The notes under the pieces were generated by a model. That model was given only the letters and a program-made list of their open reading frames with translations. It made no database searches and was not told where the DNA came from. A stretch of 64,000 nucleotides of DNA from Heliocidaris erythrogramma (Eukaryota > Echinodermata > Echinoidea > Camarodonta > Echinometridae). The stretch lies in the NCBI GenBank assembly GCA_025617745.1, contig CM046869.1:5170244-5234243 (forward strand), written 5' to 3'. Below are positions 35,400 through 47,775 of this stretch, one piece after another (position 1 is the first letter of the stretch; every line of letters begins with the position of its first letter). Position numbers and translations under genes: made by a program.

Positions 35400-37350
35400 A
35401 CTGAGAAAATCCACTTCTAGAAATCAGCAATCCCACCCAAACTCAGAAAAGTTGGCTTCAAATTGGTGGTATTTCTTTGAAATATGTGTATCAAAATGGT
35501 TGGGAAACTACGTTTTCAGTAGTGTATGTTCTGGTCTAGTCTAGAAGATGAATACAGACATACATATATGTATATTACCTATCTCTCCGTGTTAACAATT
35601 TAAATCAACAGATGTAATCGCTATGAACTGCTTTTTTTTTCTCTACTAAAATTCCAGTTAGGTATATCTGGTTACAAAATAACATTTTTGTTAAAAACAT
35701 CCTGATCCACTAAAGTTGAAAACCTGCTGTTTTAGAAGAATATGGTTTAATCTTTTAGAAGAGGTCATTTAATACACTCGTATCCTTGATCCTCCTGTAA
35801 TTCATGATGGTTGTGAGAACTATTAATCAGTACAGGCTAAAGATCTTGGTGTTAGTGATCCATTTCACACCAGATGATTTCAGTTTCAATTTAGACGCTG
35901 TTTGAAATATCTTCAAACAAAAAGCTGCAAAAAATCACTTTTGAACAGTTTGCTGGGATTAGCAAAATATTCCACATCCTTCAATTAGTCAGTCATTACG
36001 ATAGCTGATATAATAATGACTCCCAGGGAAACTGTGCTCGGACGTTAGTTGTGGTTTCAAACATTGCCTAGCTCCTAATCCTTCAAATTTCCACACTTGT
36101 GAAAAGAAACCTTCCCAAAATTGTGCAAAGAAAAGTCACCATATGCTGTTGAAGTTATACCTACACATAATGTATAACCTTTCCATAGTAATGCCAACCA
36201 CTTATAGATGGTGCTATTCATCAAAATTTCCAACTTCAATTAAAGTTCACAACAAAGTTAAGAAGAGTTTCGTGCGGGTGTAATTGGCCTAATGAAGTAT
36301 CCTGCCAATGCCAATGTCTGTTACCAAATGCAACACAGGGTAAACATGAGTGACACAAATAACACAAGGTCACAGGCCAATAAAACTCAATCCAACTTCT
36401 CTTCAAAATATGTTAAGATATGAATTTATTGGGCAACCTTCAAAACTTTAACTTGCATGTCCATACTCTATGCTGTAAGATCTATCGTCTTACCACTTGT
36501 CCTTCCAGATAAAAAATTGCTCGACCACATTAATAATCCACTTCAAACAGACCATTACAGCTTATGAACAACAGCACGCAACAATCCATGTTCTCTGAAA
36601 AAATACACAGGCTTTCAAAGTTTCATATTAAACTGGTCCACAGATGTAGCGGCAGAAAACAAAGTTGCATCTGTAAAAATAAAATTGGAGGTTCTGCTCT
36701 ACATTTATCAATAAAAATATGAGATTCAGCCACTTTCCACCTGATATTTCCTACTGTTCCTCTGAGCGTGTATCCCTAGGAGTGTTCAAGCACGTGGCAC
36801 CTGGAAATCTCCCTTTCGGATCATCAGGTCAGGAGTTTCCATCCAAAACTTCCACCGCTAAAATAATTATTTATAGTATACCGGCACTAGTGCTACCTCC
36901 ACAAATGTACAGATGTAAAGTCGTGTACATATCCAACTCATTTCCTGGTCGTGAGTATCCCGAGTTGTGACGTGACATAGACACCTAAGATATGCATCAG
37001 TTTTCATGATTACGATGGAGTCAGAACGACCTTATACCAAGTCAGGAAGGGGCTTCGAACTCTACTCGCATGAGTTGGCAAATCTTCACACCCAAAGTGC
37101 AAAATCAAATCGAATTGTAAATATAACTCGTATTAGAATTTTATTTAAACGAATTTGTCACAATCAGGTGAGCTGACTTATCCTAGATGTAATAGAAATT
37201 GAAAACATAATTTGTATATCCCTATAGCAGGAGCAGATGTGAACAGCTAGAGAGTGAGACCTGTGGCGCAACGGAATTCTGGCTGGCAACGGAATTCTGG
37301 CTGTGAACGAAAGTGAACGTCTGGTTTGGGTTTCGTTCTCAAATTGAATG
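35400..37350 (-). promoter_or_regulatory. presumed 5' flank of the 35-kb gene
   Basis: The upstream side of the minus-strand start exon. On the minus strand, a TATAAATA lies at about 36874 and an E-box CACGTG at about 36792. A donor-like CAG-GTGGAA at about 36739 would end a noncoding first exon. A tandem AACGGAATTCTGGCTG pair lies at about 37271-37307. None of these is proven to be used. The 83-codon plus-strand frame at 36719-36970 is antisense to this and has no motif. Confidence 0.25.
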
Positions 37351-39330
37351 ACATCCTGTATTGTGTGTAGTTGATAGGCAGTTGACTGCTGCTTGCTAAA
37401 TACAAATACAATTAACCAATTTGAGATAATACCTTTCAGCTCTCTAATGAATAGAACGTAGATCCTCTAACATTTTCCGAAGAAAGATATTATTATTTTC
37501 AGTCATCAAAATTTTCAGCTTAGTATAATGACCTTCTCATGAAAATATACTTGAATTCTATCTTACATCTTACAAAAAATATTGGTATCAAAATCATTTT
37601 GGGGTGAAATATAAAAATGTTAATATTAAATTGAAGAACATACTAAATGCTATAATAAATTCTTTTCTAATCAATAATCATACAATTATCATTAAAATGT
37701 TAATGAATAATGCAACAAACAAATTCACATTCTTAGTTTTGACTATTTCACTGCCAAATAAACCAAACAGATCCACTCTTTTTTTCTTGCTCCAATTACG
37801 AAACTGTCCAACTAGCAACAATGATTTGCAGATTTTGCTGAGGGACTTAAGCAGGATTAACATCCAGGCTGCATTTTTGCTGCTTTGTTTTATTGTATAA
37901 GTGGTGATGATAAATGCTAATAATAATTATTATTAAGAAACTTCAGAGATACTTTTCTCAACAAAAGCAAATTAATTTTGAAGTGATACTGGTACTTCAT
38001 AATGTACCAAGAAATATTATGGTGACTTGAGCCGAGACTAACTTGATAGGTTGTCTCATGAAGAGCTAAATTACGGGGACATGTGTGCTCGTAGTGTAGT
38101 CTTTAGCACAGACCTTGAATTAGGAATGACAAGATTCTATGGACCTACATTAAAACAGTTACGTGATTAATGTTAGAACGGAAATAACTTTGTGGTTACC
38201 CCATCCTTCCATTCCCAAATGAGATAATCCTTGCCACGCTTCTGCCATCGCAAATTTTCTTCAAAGAAGCGGGTCCTCTCATATTTGCAGTTTCCTTCCC
38301 TCTCGTGGCGATGCTCAAATTTAGAAACGACCCCACTTGATGCTGAGTGACACTATAGAGGAGTCACGCAGGAAGAAATATTAGATAACGACAACCCACT
38401 GCGACGATTAATAACTGAATATTAGCTGAAGTTCACAAGTCTCAAGTTGCTTGTCTATCACAACCGCAAAAATTATGAATCTATGAATATGATAGGACAA
38501 TGATGACGAGAAGCTTTGTGAATGAATTGCCATTTCCTTTTTCTTAACAAGCTGAAAATGCATTTAATATGCATGACCTTTCAGAATCCCAAAATGCTTG
38601 ATTACTCACCGAGAAAATATTGAATACTTCTCTCTAGCTTTCATAGGCTAGTTGTGATAAGAAAATTTTAATTTATCACTGATATTCCTGGGTTTTGAAA
38701 TGAAATTTAATATGATAGAATAAAAAGAAACTTCCTGCACATACTACAAGCAATACTAGTCTAAAGAAAACTAATTAAATTTCAGTTGTGCCCCCCTCCA
38801 CTTTTAAAACCCAAGTAGCATCCTTAAGTACACAATCCCGAACCCCCCCCCCCCCCCCCCCCCCCCCCGGTCAGGTAAGGAACAAATGATTTCGGGGGGG
38901 GGGGGGCTTGTCAGAGAATGTGGAGTAAAAAGGCAACCTCAAAATTCTGAGGATTTTTTTTTGGGGGGGAGGGCAGAAATCTTTTGGAATATTGTGGATC
39001 TGGCACTGCTCTCAATCTTCAAAGCACATGCAAACTGGGAAGGTGTGGTAGAATTCTCATGAAATGCTTCACGAAATGTATAATTGACATTTCCTTTCCT
39101 TTCCTACGATTTTTTGGATTTGTACTTCCTCTATCCCGGTTTGAAATGCAGGTCTTTCAATAGATTTCTTCCCAATTTAGGGCAATCAGAGGCAACTCCC
39201 AATTAAAGAAATTATGAGACTCCAAATATTGACTTCTCATGTCATTAACCTGGTAGTACAACATATGCTCTGGTGACGATTCCTCTGAAGTAATTTTGTA
39301 CACTAAACAAATTCTAAACTTCATACCAGG
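37350..39330. other. noncoding stretch with long C and G runs
   Basis: A 26-base poly-C run at 38843-38868 is followed by poly-G at about 38895-38907. A GC-richer part at 38200-38400 could be regulatory, but nothing specific is seen. Confidence 0.35.
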
Positions 39331-39333
39331 AAC

Positions 39334-39428
39334 AAACACTATACCTAAACTTAACCATAACTATACACCTTTAACCCTAACTCTAAACCTTTAACCTAAA
39401 ACCCCATTGTAACCCTAACCCTATATCG
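39334..39428. repeat. degenerate telomere-like (CCCTAA) tract
   Basis: Units such as 'aaccctaactctaaacctttaaccta' and 'gtaaccctaaccctata' are worn CCCTAA repeats. The tract is interstitial. Confidence 0.6.
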
Positions 39429-39468
39429 TTGAAGAAATAAAGCCCGGAGCAATTTTTAAGGAGCAAAT

Positions 39469-39544
39469 CGTCTGTTTGGAGTCAGAAAGGCAGTAACTCT
39501 GAATAATTGACAGGACATACATCCTTCTGGCTCCAACAGACAAT
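39469..39544. repeat. hairpin repeat of the AGAGCCAG family, complete variant
   Basis: Left arm TCTGTTTGGAGTCAGAAAGG and right arm CCTTCTGGCTCCAACAGA are inverted around a loop with 'aactctgaataattgacagg'. The arm sequence has drifted (GGAGTCAG for GAGAGCCAG) partly in step on both sides (GGAG / CTCC). This paired change keeps the stem. Confidence 0.65.
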
Positions 39545-39992
39545 AAGTCGGAGCACACATTAACCTTATTTACACAGAGCATTTAATAGGTGCTATGAAT
39601 GGTTTTCTGATATAAAGTAAACCCATTCAAACTTCTCCAAAGTAATAATTGGAGTGCATTTAGATGTCTTCTGCACATCTATTTTTAATACACATAACAG
39701 GATATCTTTATTTAGGAAATATATAAACTAAAATTTAATCTTTTTTAATTTCACATCTTTATCATTCTTATGAATAAAGAGAAAGAGTTGGACAGAGGCA
39801 CACAGAAAAAACTAAAATGGAGAGAGTGAGAAAAATGCAAAATCATTACTATGGTAAGTCATCAACAAATACCCTTTTTTTTATATCAGACCAAATAACA
39901 TCGATGATCAGATGAATTTAATCTGGCAATATAGAGACCATTGTAGATATCACTGTCAAGGGAACCTAGTCACAATACTGATCCATAGAAAC

Positions 39993-40140
39993 AGGGCCAT
40001 GTTTCATAATGTAATCAATAACAACTGCCAAAGTTCTACCAAAAAAATTGCTCTCAGCCAATCAGATGCCAGGATTTCAGTAGCTTATATCAGTTATTGC
40101 AACTTGTTACTGATAACAAGTTTTACGAAACGGGGGGCCC
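39993..40140. mobile_element. short MITE with GGGNNNGTTTCAT termini, copy 2
   Basis: Left GGGCCATGTTTCATAATG and inverse right GGGCCCCCCGTTTCGTAAAAC. The interior GCTCTCAGCCAATCAGATGC is shared with copy 1 at 25422. Confidence 0.7.
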
Positions 40141-40994
40141 CCGATTTAAATGGTACATGTATCTCACCTGTTCAGAAAGGCCAGTTTACCCCCATTGTTA
40201 AGATTGGTTATCATACAGGTTTCATTACACACTTTTCTCACTTGCTTCTCGTTCACATGATACCAATTCATGATATAACACCTGTTTAGAAGGTTACCTG
40301 TCTATAATGGCCACTTTGCATAGGTATACTATCCCACTGATAGCCTTTACAAACTGCATAGCCCTGTATCCATCCTGATACCGACCCTACACTAATGAAT
40401 TTAGGGTGTGGTTTCTAACGAACCTTTAATTCAATTACACAAGGGCTATATCTGTTTGTCCTGACTCCCAGGGCAGTAGGAAGTCAGAAATAATTGGAAG
40501 CAGATTCCACACACTTTCCTGGTTATATTACGACCAATAATGCAATTAACCCCTCATCAATTACCCTACAAAGCACCAGTGGTTTATATTGTAGCATGTA
40601 TTTGGGTTCATAATTCTAATATGCAGCAAAAATAGATAACCCCATTGATGCAGTAAAAAACTTTATAGTTTCCAAATTTATACTTTTATCTACTTCTGAG
40701 GGGTATTTATTTTCATTCTTTTCAGAGCTCTTTTGAACCTTATCACAGCTTTGTCGCTTATCCCTCTAATGGAAGAAAGAGTACCACATTGCACCACTTA
40801 TTTCTATTTTGAGGGGACTGGGAAGGGGTGAATAGGTATAACTATCTACTTCACTGCCATTTACATTTAAGCCGATATGATTGGTAGTAATGAAGCTGAG
40901 GTAATGAATGTCACTGCTATTTAAATCTTTCACAAACAGCACTGATATTTGGAGCTTCATTAATTCAGAATTTCCAATGCCCATTGCTCCTAGT

Positions 40995-41062
40995 CTTGTG
41001 CGTCAGAAGGACATTAACTAATATCCTCAACATAGAGTTTATCTCCTTCTGGCTCTCAACTG
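40995..41062. repeat. hairpin repeat of the AGAGCCAG family
   Basis: A worn left arm 'gcgtcagaaggacattaac' and the right arm TCTCCTTCTGGCTCTCAAC are inverted. It ends 8 bp before the mariner-like MITE at 41071. Confidence 0.55.
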
Positions 41063-41070
41063 ATAATATA

Positions 41071-41243
41071 CAGTCAAACCTGCCTTAGCGACCACCTGTA
41101 TAGAAAGACCACAATTTTCATTTCCCTTGAACAATGTTTCTCATTGAAATGTGCATTAAAGGAACCTGTCCATAAAGACCACCTGCTCATAAAGACCGCT
41201 TTTCTTGTCTCCCTTGAGTGGTCTTTATAGACAGGTTTCACTG
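41071..41243. mobile_element. mariner/Tc1-like MITE
   Basis: CAGTCAAACCTG to CAGGTTTCACTG with TA on each side. It is 173 bp, and differs from 22762-22951 mainly by one lost subrepeat. Confidence 0.85.
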
Positions 41244-41392
41244 TAGATTGAAAGGAACAAGAATGAAATGGCTATTTAGGCTAAAATACATGGTAGGACC
41301 ATTTCTCACACACACACACACAAAAAAACCCCCAGGAGAGATAATCAAGAAAGAAACCTAGAAAAGGAGGGAGATTGAAAATAGAAAGGACA

Positions 41393-41429
<37 letters not shown>

Positions 41430-41433
<4 letters not shown>

Positions 41434-43000
41434 CGGGGTGAGAGTAGAAGAAAATTGAGGATAGAGAGAAGAAAAGAAAAATATAATTACACAGGCAAAT
41501 TCATGAAGATACTAACATGGAAAAAAAGAACAAGATAAAACAAAAATTAAGGGTTGTCAAATCTATTCTTACTGAAATTAGAGCAAGACAATATGATACC
41601 AAATTGGGTATGTTTGTGGGGGATGGCAGGGGAACAATATCTGCATGATAATGATATATTCCTTGCTAACCCAGACAGGAAATTCATGATGTCTACTGTC
41701 AGAAAAATAATGAAATTCAGGAAGTACTATCACGTAACCCATATTTATAATAAATAACTGCATTTCCTGACTCTAATAACCAGAGATTTTTTTAAATTAT
41801 CAATATTTGACATCATTTGTGTCTGCTGTTTTGATGATAAAAACTGAATCAAGGTATGTGCATATAAGTGCAATTTAAAGGTCAAGGGTGTCTATGTTAC
41901 AGAATTATAATTTGTGATGTATCTAACAATTATTTGGCACGTTTCAATTTCTGGCAAAGATAAGAATTTGACATAATACCCAATCAATCTTTTTGATCCC
42001 CCATGTGTAGTCTGTAGGCTGATAATTTTTAGTTTTATTTTTTTCTTTGAGAAGAGACTAAAATGTCAAGAAATACCAAAAGATTATGTTACCCACTTAT
42101 TGAAAAAAACATTATCTTTCAAAGCCACAGTTCGATATTTCAAAATAATCAGACAAGAAAAAAATTATAAATAGAACAAAAAGCTGCCAAAAAAGGAATA
42201 ACCTGTAAGTTCACTACCAAGAGAGGGCAGCAATGCAGACAAGACAAATACATCCATTGAACATGATATACATTTTGTAAGCCATGCACATACAGTGTAA
42301 CATGAAATCACAAATTAATTATTCGTGGTTACAAGGACAACATTACAGGTTAGAATTTGTAACATTCTGATTCACTGATTACTATATATACTATAGAGTA
42401 TATTATATATACTATAATACGTCCACAATCTGCGGTTGAGTATCCTGTTAAATGGCAATGAAGAGGCACAAAATTAGGTAACTTCTTTGCTTTGAGCATT
42501 TCTCTTTGATGGTTAAAGCACAGACATAGCTTGTTATGAAAAATAATTGTTGAAAAGAACTTTGAATGACAATGAATTAGGACAAAAGTACAATGCTTTC
42601 ACTGGTAAGATATGACAGGAAAAGAAAGAGGATGAACCTGATTGTGTCATTGCCAAGACTGATAACATAGATAGATCAGTTTGGAAATTAGGCTATTCGG
42701 TGAGACAATCAAGTGGTAATGGTATATTAATCAATGGCCCAAGTCCCTTAAATAGGATGTAATACTGTAGTCTGTAAGTCATTTTCTTTTGACAAGTGAG
42801 ATACAATTATCAAGCATTGTTTTTTTTACCTACATGTTAAAGATAAAGTTGAGTCATGCGATTACATTGTGAAAGAAACAAAACATCCCTGAACATTTTG
42901 AGGAAAATAATCAACATCAAGTGAGCATACAATTCCACGTTCCAATAAGAACTAGAATTCTCTTCAAATCACACAGGAAGAAATTTTTATCATACAATCA
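41430..43000. other. AT-rich noncoding stretch
   Basis: A GA run at 41395-41427 borders it. A TATA-palindromic stretch lies at 42382-42421. An inverted terminal fragment of TTAA MITE family 3 is at 42424-42452. No gene seen. Confidence 0.35.
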
Positions 43001-43029
43001 TAGATACCATAACCTGAGGAACAATTTAA

Positions 43030-43564
43030 AGTGAAAGTCAACCCTGATATTAAGTTGGTTTTAAATGAAGCAGAAAAGTTAAAGAAAGAGATAAATGAAA
43101 GTTTGAGCAAAATCCAATAAGAAATAAGAAAGTTGTGAATGTTTAAAGTTATAATCAATCAAACACAAGTTGACAACTCTGTGACATACATGTATCTTGC
43201 GAGCTCCTCTCCCATTTGCTCCATACGCAAAAATTCTTAAATTTTCATTTCTTTTTATTCTGAAGAGGGAATAAGATTTGTATCATACAGGTTTCGTGTA
43301 TAACTGAAATGATTATATCTAGGGTACATGTATGATACAATATTTTTAGAGAGAGGAAATGGAAATTTATGATCTTTTCAGTACATGGCAAATGGGAGAT
43401 GAGCTCGCAAGATATGAGTTGCCAATTTGTATTTGATTGATTATAATTTTAAAAATTCATAACTTTCTTAAGTCTTATCAGATTTTGCTCACACTTTCAC
43501 TGATGTTTCTATAATTTGTCTGCTTCTTTTAAAACCAAGTTGACATCAGGATGGACTCTCCCTT
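43030..43564. mobile_element. TTAA-flanked MITE, diverged relative of family 1
   Basis: Left AGTGAAAGTCAACCCTGATA and inverse right 'agggagagtccatcctgatg' with TTAA on both sides (43026-43029 and 43565-43568). The arms contain 'gaaagtttgagcaaaatc' and its inverse. It is 535 bp. Confidence 0.7.
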
Positions 43565-43664
43565 TTAAAGGCATTTCACACTATTATCACACCATTATCA
43601 CACCATTATCACACCATTATTACCACCACCCTGCACATAATCTTGGTTCCTGTCACTCTTTGAC

Positions 43665-44090
43665 GGCTTGTTACGTTTACACACGACACGTTCACGTCAC
43701 GTTCACGTCACGTTTTGAGCAGTTTCGTAGAAATACCCGATCTGATCTACGAATTGTAAGGTCTGTGGTTTCGTTGATTAGACCCTGGCTAATCTACGAA
43801 TACTCACGTTTTCATGTCAGGTTACGTGAGTGTTTTAAGAAACCTGCAACGGCTGATATTGAGGGTTAGGGTTAGGGTTAGGGTTAGGGTTAGGGTTAGG
43901 GCTAACCCTAACCCTATCCCTAACGTGACTAATCGAGGTTTACTGATAGTATTTCTACAAATTGTTGCGTTTATGTAACCAAACACTTCATAGATTAGAT
44001 GCCCTTTTCTACAAAATAGCATGTTACGTGATTACATGACGTGTACGTGATTACATGACGTGAACGTGACGTGTGTAAACGTAACAAGCC
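43665..44090. mobile_element. Mutator-like MITE containing head-to-head telomere repeats
   Basis: A 9-bp target duplication CTCTTTGAC lies at 43656-43664 and 44091-44099. The ends GGCTTGTTACGTTTACACAC and its inverse are near-perfect, and the terminal repeats continue with several 'cacgttcacgt' subrepeats. Nine-base duplications with long terminal repeats are typical of Mutator-like elements. The middle (43863-43923) is six to seven (GGGTTA) units that switch at about 43902 to (CCCTAA)-type units. No transposase remains, and the frames over it are chance. Duplication length and ends are seen directly. The superfamily is inference. Confidence 0.8.
43863..43923. repeat. interstitial telomeric repeat, inverted pair
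   Basis: About 39 bases of perfect TTAGGG repeats followed immediately by about 22 bases of CCCTAA repeats with one substitution. Head-to-head orientation lets the two halves pair. Confidence 0.85.
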
Positions 44091-44548
44091 CTCTTTGACA
44101 CAATTTTTTTCAATGTTTGTTCTCAAAAGTTCAATACAACCTTTGAGAGCAAACCAACAATAAAATGTGTTTTCAAGGATACTTGTTATGTAAAAAAAGA
44201 GAAAAAAGAAGAAGTATACATCCAAACAACAACAATGCATTTCACAATGTATAACATTACATTCAGCCTAAGGCCTCGAAATGAACCAGTTTCCAAACAA
44301 ACTCATGTGCATTCCTCAAAGTATGTTAATGAAAGAAAAGCATGCCTGCCTTGTTTAGATTACCTTGTATTTTTTGTTAGATAACAGCAACCAGGAGTCC
44401 AGGACATGACAAATTTTAAAGAGGTCCTTCAGATTTGTGTGCATACAGTCAAAGAAAAAAAAAACTGAAGGCTGCTTTAAGCCTATTCAGACTGGGCATG
44501 TTTTTTCAATTGTATAAATAAGTGCTTATACGAAACATTAAACATTAA

Positions 44549-45135
44549 AGGGCAATCCAACCTTGGTAATAATATGATTTGTGTGAATGCAGAAAATATG
44601 AAAAGCAAGATGGTGAAAGTTTGAAAGAAATCAGACAAGGAATAAAAAAGTTATGGATGTTTGAAAAATGAGATCACTACATCTATGCAAATTTCAAACT
44701 GACAATTTGGTGAGTTGATTGTGAGATACTCATGGTCAACTTTCCCATTTGTTGTACACATAAATATCCTTAATTTGTGGTTTTCTCGAGGCGCCTTTTA
44801 CCCTCAGGGCAGTACTCAAAATATATTGGAGATAGCATATTGTTATAGGTCTGCATGAAATAAAAAGATCCTACTTAGTAATACATTTTGCCAAAAATGA
44901 CATTTTAGTCATTTTGTGTGTTGGAGCGAATGGGCGAGTTGTCCGTAAATCACTACATCACAGTGATATTACCTAATCGGCCGATTTGAAATTCCCATAT
45001 GTATAGTGATTACAACTTACAAAAATTCCTAACTTTCTTATTGCTTGTCCGATTTCGTTCAAACTTTCACCCATCTGCTTCTCTGATTTTTCCTCTTTCT
45101 TTCAGAGCAACTTGCCATTAAGGTTGGATTTCCCT
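44549..45135. mobile_element. TTAA-flanked MITE, family 1, copy 2
   Basis: AGGGCAATCCAACCTTGGTA ... AAGGTTGGATTTCCCT, flanked by TTAA (44545-44548 and 45136-45139). It is 587 bp and colinear with copies 1 and 3. Confidence 0.88.
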
Positions 45136-45145
45136 TTAAACTTAA

Positions 45146-45569
45146 GCCCGGTGCACACTGCACGAGCTGACTACGATGCGATTTTGGGAAAAGTTGTTAA
45201 AACATTTGATATGAACCTTGAAAGATGTAAAATCCTTGTGATCAAAGTTCGGAATAGTAGTATGAATACTAAAATCAAAATTCCGGGCTACTGCGAGCCC
45301 CCGTGTAGGAATACATGTATAAGCGAATTCCAAAATCGTATAGTGACGTCATACACGTACCAATCTTGCGATCGACTAAGATTTGAAGTCGATTTGGCCT
45401 TTACTCTAACCAGAAGAATTGCAGTTAACCAAAATTTTGTTATTAGTATTCGTATCATTATTCCGAACTTCAAATGAGATATTTCACTTTTTTAAACTTT
45501 CACATTTAATGCAAACTGCAATTTGTTTGAAAATCGGGTTGGAGTCAGATCGTATAGTGTGCGCCGGGT
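45146..45569. mobile_element. MITE with GCCCGGNGCACACT termini
   Basis: Left GCCCGGTGCACACTGCACGA and inverse right CCCGGCGCACACTATACGAT, with 'cgatttt' subterminal on both sides. A second copy of the right end (about 45736-45800) follows after an unrelated insert. No clear target duplication beyond TTAA-rich flank. The long frames on both strands have no motif. Confidence 0.65.
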
Positions 45570-45579
45570 TTAAAACATC

Positions 45580-45675
45580 AAATTTTCTAATCGATAGTGA
45601 TTAAGCAGATTTTGAAAGCATGCTTTTCATTAGATACTTTGTATTCAGTGGTGGATTTAGGGGGGGGGCACATCC
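45580..45675. repeat. 96-bp direct repeat, copy 1
   Basis: Identical, except for one G in a G-run, to 46171-46265, 591 bp away. It contains 'ctaatcgatagtgattaag' and the start of a G-rich insertion-like end (GTGGATTTAGGGGGGGG). Confidence 0.8.
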
Positions 45676-45855
45676 GGCCTGTGCAAAAAAAATAGAAGTT
45701 CTAAAAGGGGGGCACAATGCATATTTTTCTTCCATTAATGCAAACTGCAATTTGTTCGAAAATCGGGTCGCAGTCAGATCGTATAGTGTGCGCCGGGCTT
45801 AAAACATCAAATCTGAATGAGGGATTCATTTGGTTTCTGATAGTGGAACTATGGT

Positions 45856-45984
45856 GGGGAGTGTTCCATCAAGCGTTCTGTCAGTGAATTTTACCGACAA
45901 CTGTTATAAGCTACTGAAATCCTTGCATCTGGCTGAGAGCAAATTTGTCAGTAAAGATCACTGACACTTAATGAAACGCTCCCC
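45856..45984. mobile_element. short MITE with GGGNNNGTTTCAT termini, copy 3
   Basis: Left GGGGAGTGTTCCATCAAG and inverse right GGGGAGCGTTTCATTAAG. Interior is the inverse of copies 1 and 2 ('tataagctactgaaatcc'). Confidence 0.7.
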
Positions 45985-46170
45985 AGGAAGGCCTTTTTGG
46001 CTCGTCAGAACTTAGATTCTCCTTGGACCATCATTAGATAATGAAGAGGTAAGATGAGTAACACTGTTCTTATTCAGTACAGGTGTTTTGCCAAGGTCAA
46101 ATCATAAGATTTTTAAAATTCCACACAGGAAAACAAATCCACGATGGAGGTAACCTTTCTATCATCAAGG

Positions 46171-46265
46171 AAATTTTCTAATCGATAGTGATTAAGCAGA
46201 TTTTGAAAGCATGCTTTTCATTAGATACTTTGTATTCAGTGGTGGATTTAGGGGGGGGCACATCC
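46171..46265. repeat. 95-bp direct repeat, copy 2
   Basis: See copy 1 at 45580. Here the G-rich end is complete and continues to 'catccccccgtatccgccc', so this copy looks like the source. Confidence 0.8.
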
Positions 46266-46715
46266 CCCCGTATCCGCCCCTGCTTTGTATTAAAACAGCA
46301 GACTTTGAAAGATAGATGAGTAATTATACTCCCACTTATTACAGGTATAACTTGAAGGTTTGGAAAATTCAAATTTCACAATAGAGAGTTGATTGCTTCA
46401 TAAAGGAAAACAGCACATTGTTATGACTGAGTAAATTTCGCAAGCTTGGTTTCCCACGATGTCTTTGAGAATATTTGCCTCAATACAAACTTCATTGTAC
46501 AGTTTATGCATTGATTTCAGACCATACAGTACATATGTTAACCTTTATCACATGTAATTAATAGTCACAAGGGATCGCTCAGGGTTGAATTTCATTTCGA
46601 TTTGGACCCCTTCCGATGATTATTTAGAAAAACAAGAAATTAAAATACAAGACTGTATCACACGCACAAGAAATTGAGGATAACATTGGTAAGGAAAGAC
46701 TAATACTTCACCAAA

Positions 46716-46977
46716 GCAAGCGCGTAGCTAGGATTCGATTTAAGTGGGGGGGCAGTGGTGAGCATGCGAAGCGTGCAAATTTCATATTACGCTCACTAGA
46801 GGAAGGGTGCAGGGACGGAAGCATCAACGTTTCTTTGTCATCCTTCCTTGTCTGCTCCTTCCTACAAATGTACTTTCTCTCACCTTTTTCTCTTCTCGCT
46901 CAAGCTTTGTTTTGACTGTTTTTTGACGTCTTTTTTTGGGGGACGGCTGACCCCACGCCCCCCCCATATGCGCCTGC
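46716..46977. mobile_element. probable MITE with GCGCGTAGC / GCGCCTGC ends
   Basis: Left AAGCGCGTAGCTAGGATTC and right 'catatgcgcctgcact', with a G-run after the left end and a matching C-run before the right end. Ends are only partly inverted, so the boundaries are approximate. Confidence 0.4.
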
Positions 46978-47339
46978 ACTAAAGGTAAAAATGACCCTTA
47001 AAATCATAACGAACTCAGGGCATCAAAACGTCACTCATCTTTAATGTTCCAGAGCTCTCTATACCACAACAGGTGTCTTGGTATTGGTCATGCTCAAGTA
47101 CATGTATGAATAAAGTGACATTGTGTTTGTTGATTATCTTGGAGATTGCTTGACCTAGTACCTAAGGAAGTTGTGAAAAACAAACTGACCGTGATATCAC
47201 TGAACATGGCCATGCATGGGACTATCAATCATGATAACGGCTTTAGGTCATCATCTCCATGAAGGTTAATATGATGTAATGCTCAAAATGGTAACATAAC
47301 AGTCATCTCTCTAGCTAGCTCTCTACATTATCTAGTGTC

Positions 47340-47525
47340 CATCTTTTCTCCATTTTTCACTATTCTCTATCTGTCTGTCTCTTTCTCTATCTCTCTCTCT
47401 GTCTCTTTCTCTATCTCTCTCTCTGTCTCTTTCTCTGTCTCTCTCTATCTGTCTCTTTCTCGTTCTCCCTCTCTCTCTCTCTATCTCTCTCCTTCTTTCA
47501 GTGTTTGTCTCTGTCTGCCTCCCTT
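47340..47525. repeat. TCTC/TGTC microsatellite
   Basis: Imperfect (TCTCTG)n and (TC)n run. The 66-codon frame over it (SISLSVSFSISL) is a translated repeat. Confidence 0.85.
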
Positions 47526-47775
47526 GGCTTTGTAAGAGTATTTACACAGTCTGACACACAAGCTTGTTTAATTAAGTGAGACCAAAAAAAAGATAATTTA
47601 TGAATATTACACTTCAATTTTACATGAAATACTATCTTTGATATTTCTACTGAATGTAAAATGCAAACTTATTTCAATTTTTGGTTGTCTACAATAGAAA
47701 TAATCATGGTGTAGATCTAGTCATTTCTAATCCATAAATCTACTCCATCACCATGCACAACCAATAAGTACATAC

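Noticed and set aside
39157-39339. 60-codon minus-strand frame with plausible composition
   Set aside because: It borders a degenerate telomere-like repeat, has no splice context, and looks like part of a dispersed repeat.
40766-40984. 72-codon minus-strand frame with a possible acceptor
   Set aside because: No donor in phase was found and no neighbour exon matches. Too weak to list.
46395-46545. Short minus-strand coding-like stretch (HKLYNEVCIEANILKD)
   Set aside because: No usable donor or acceptor defines an exon, and it does not join in phase to the 47.8-kb exon.
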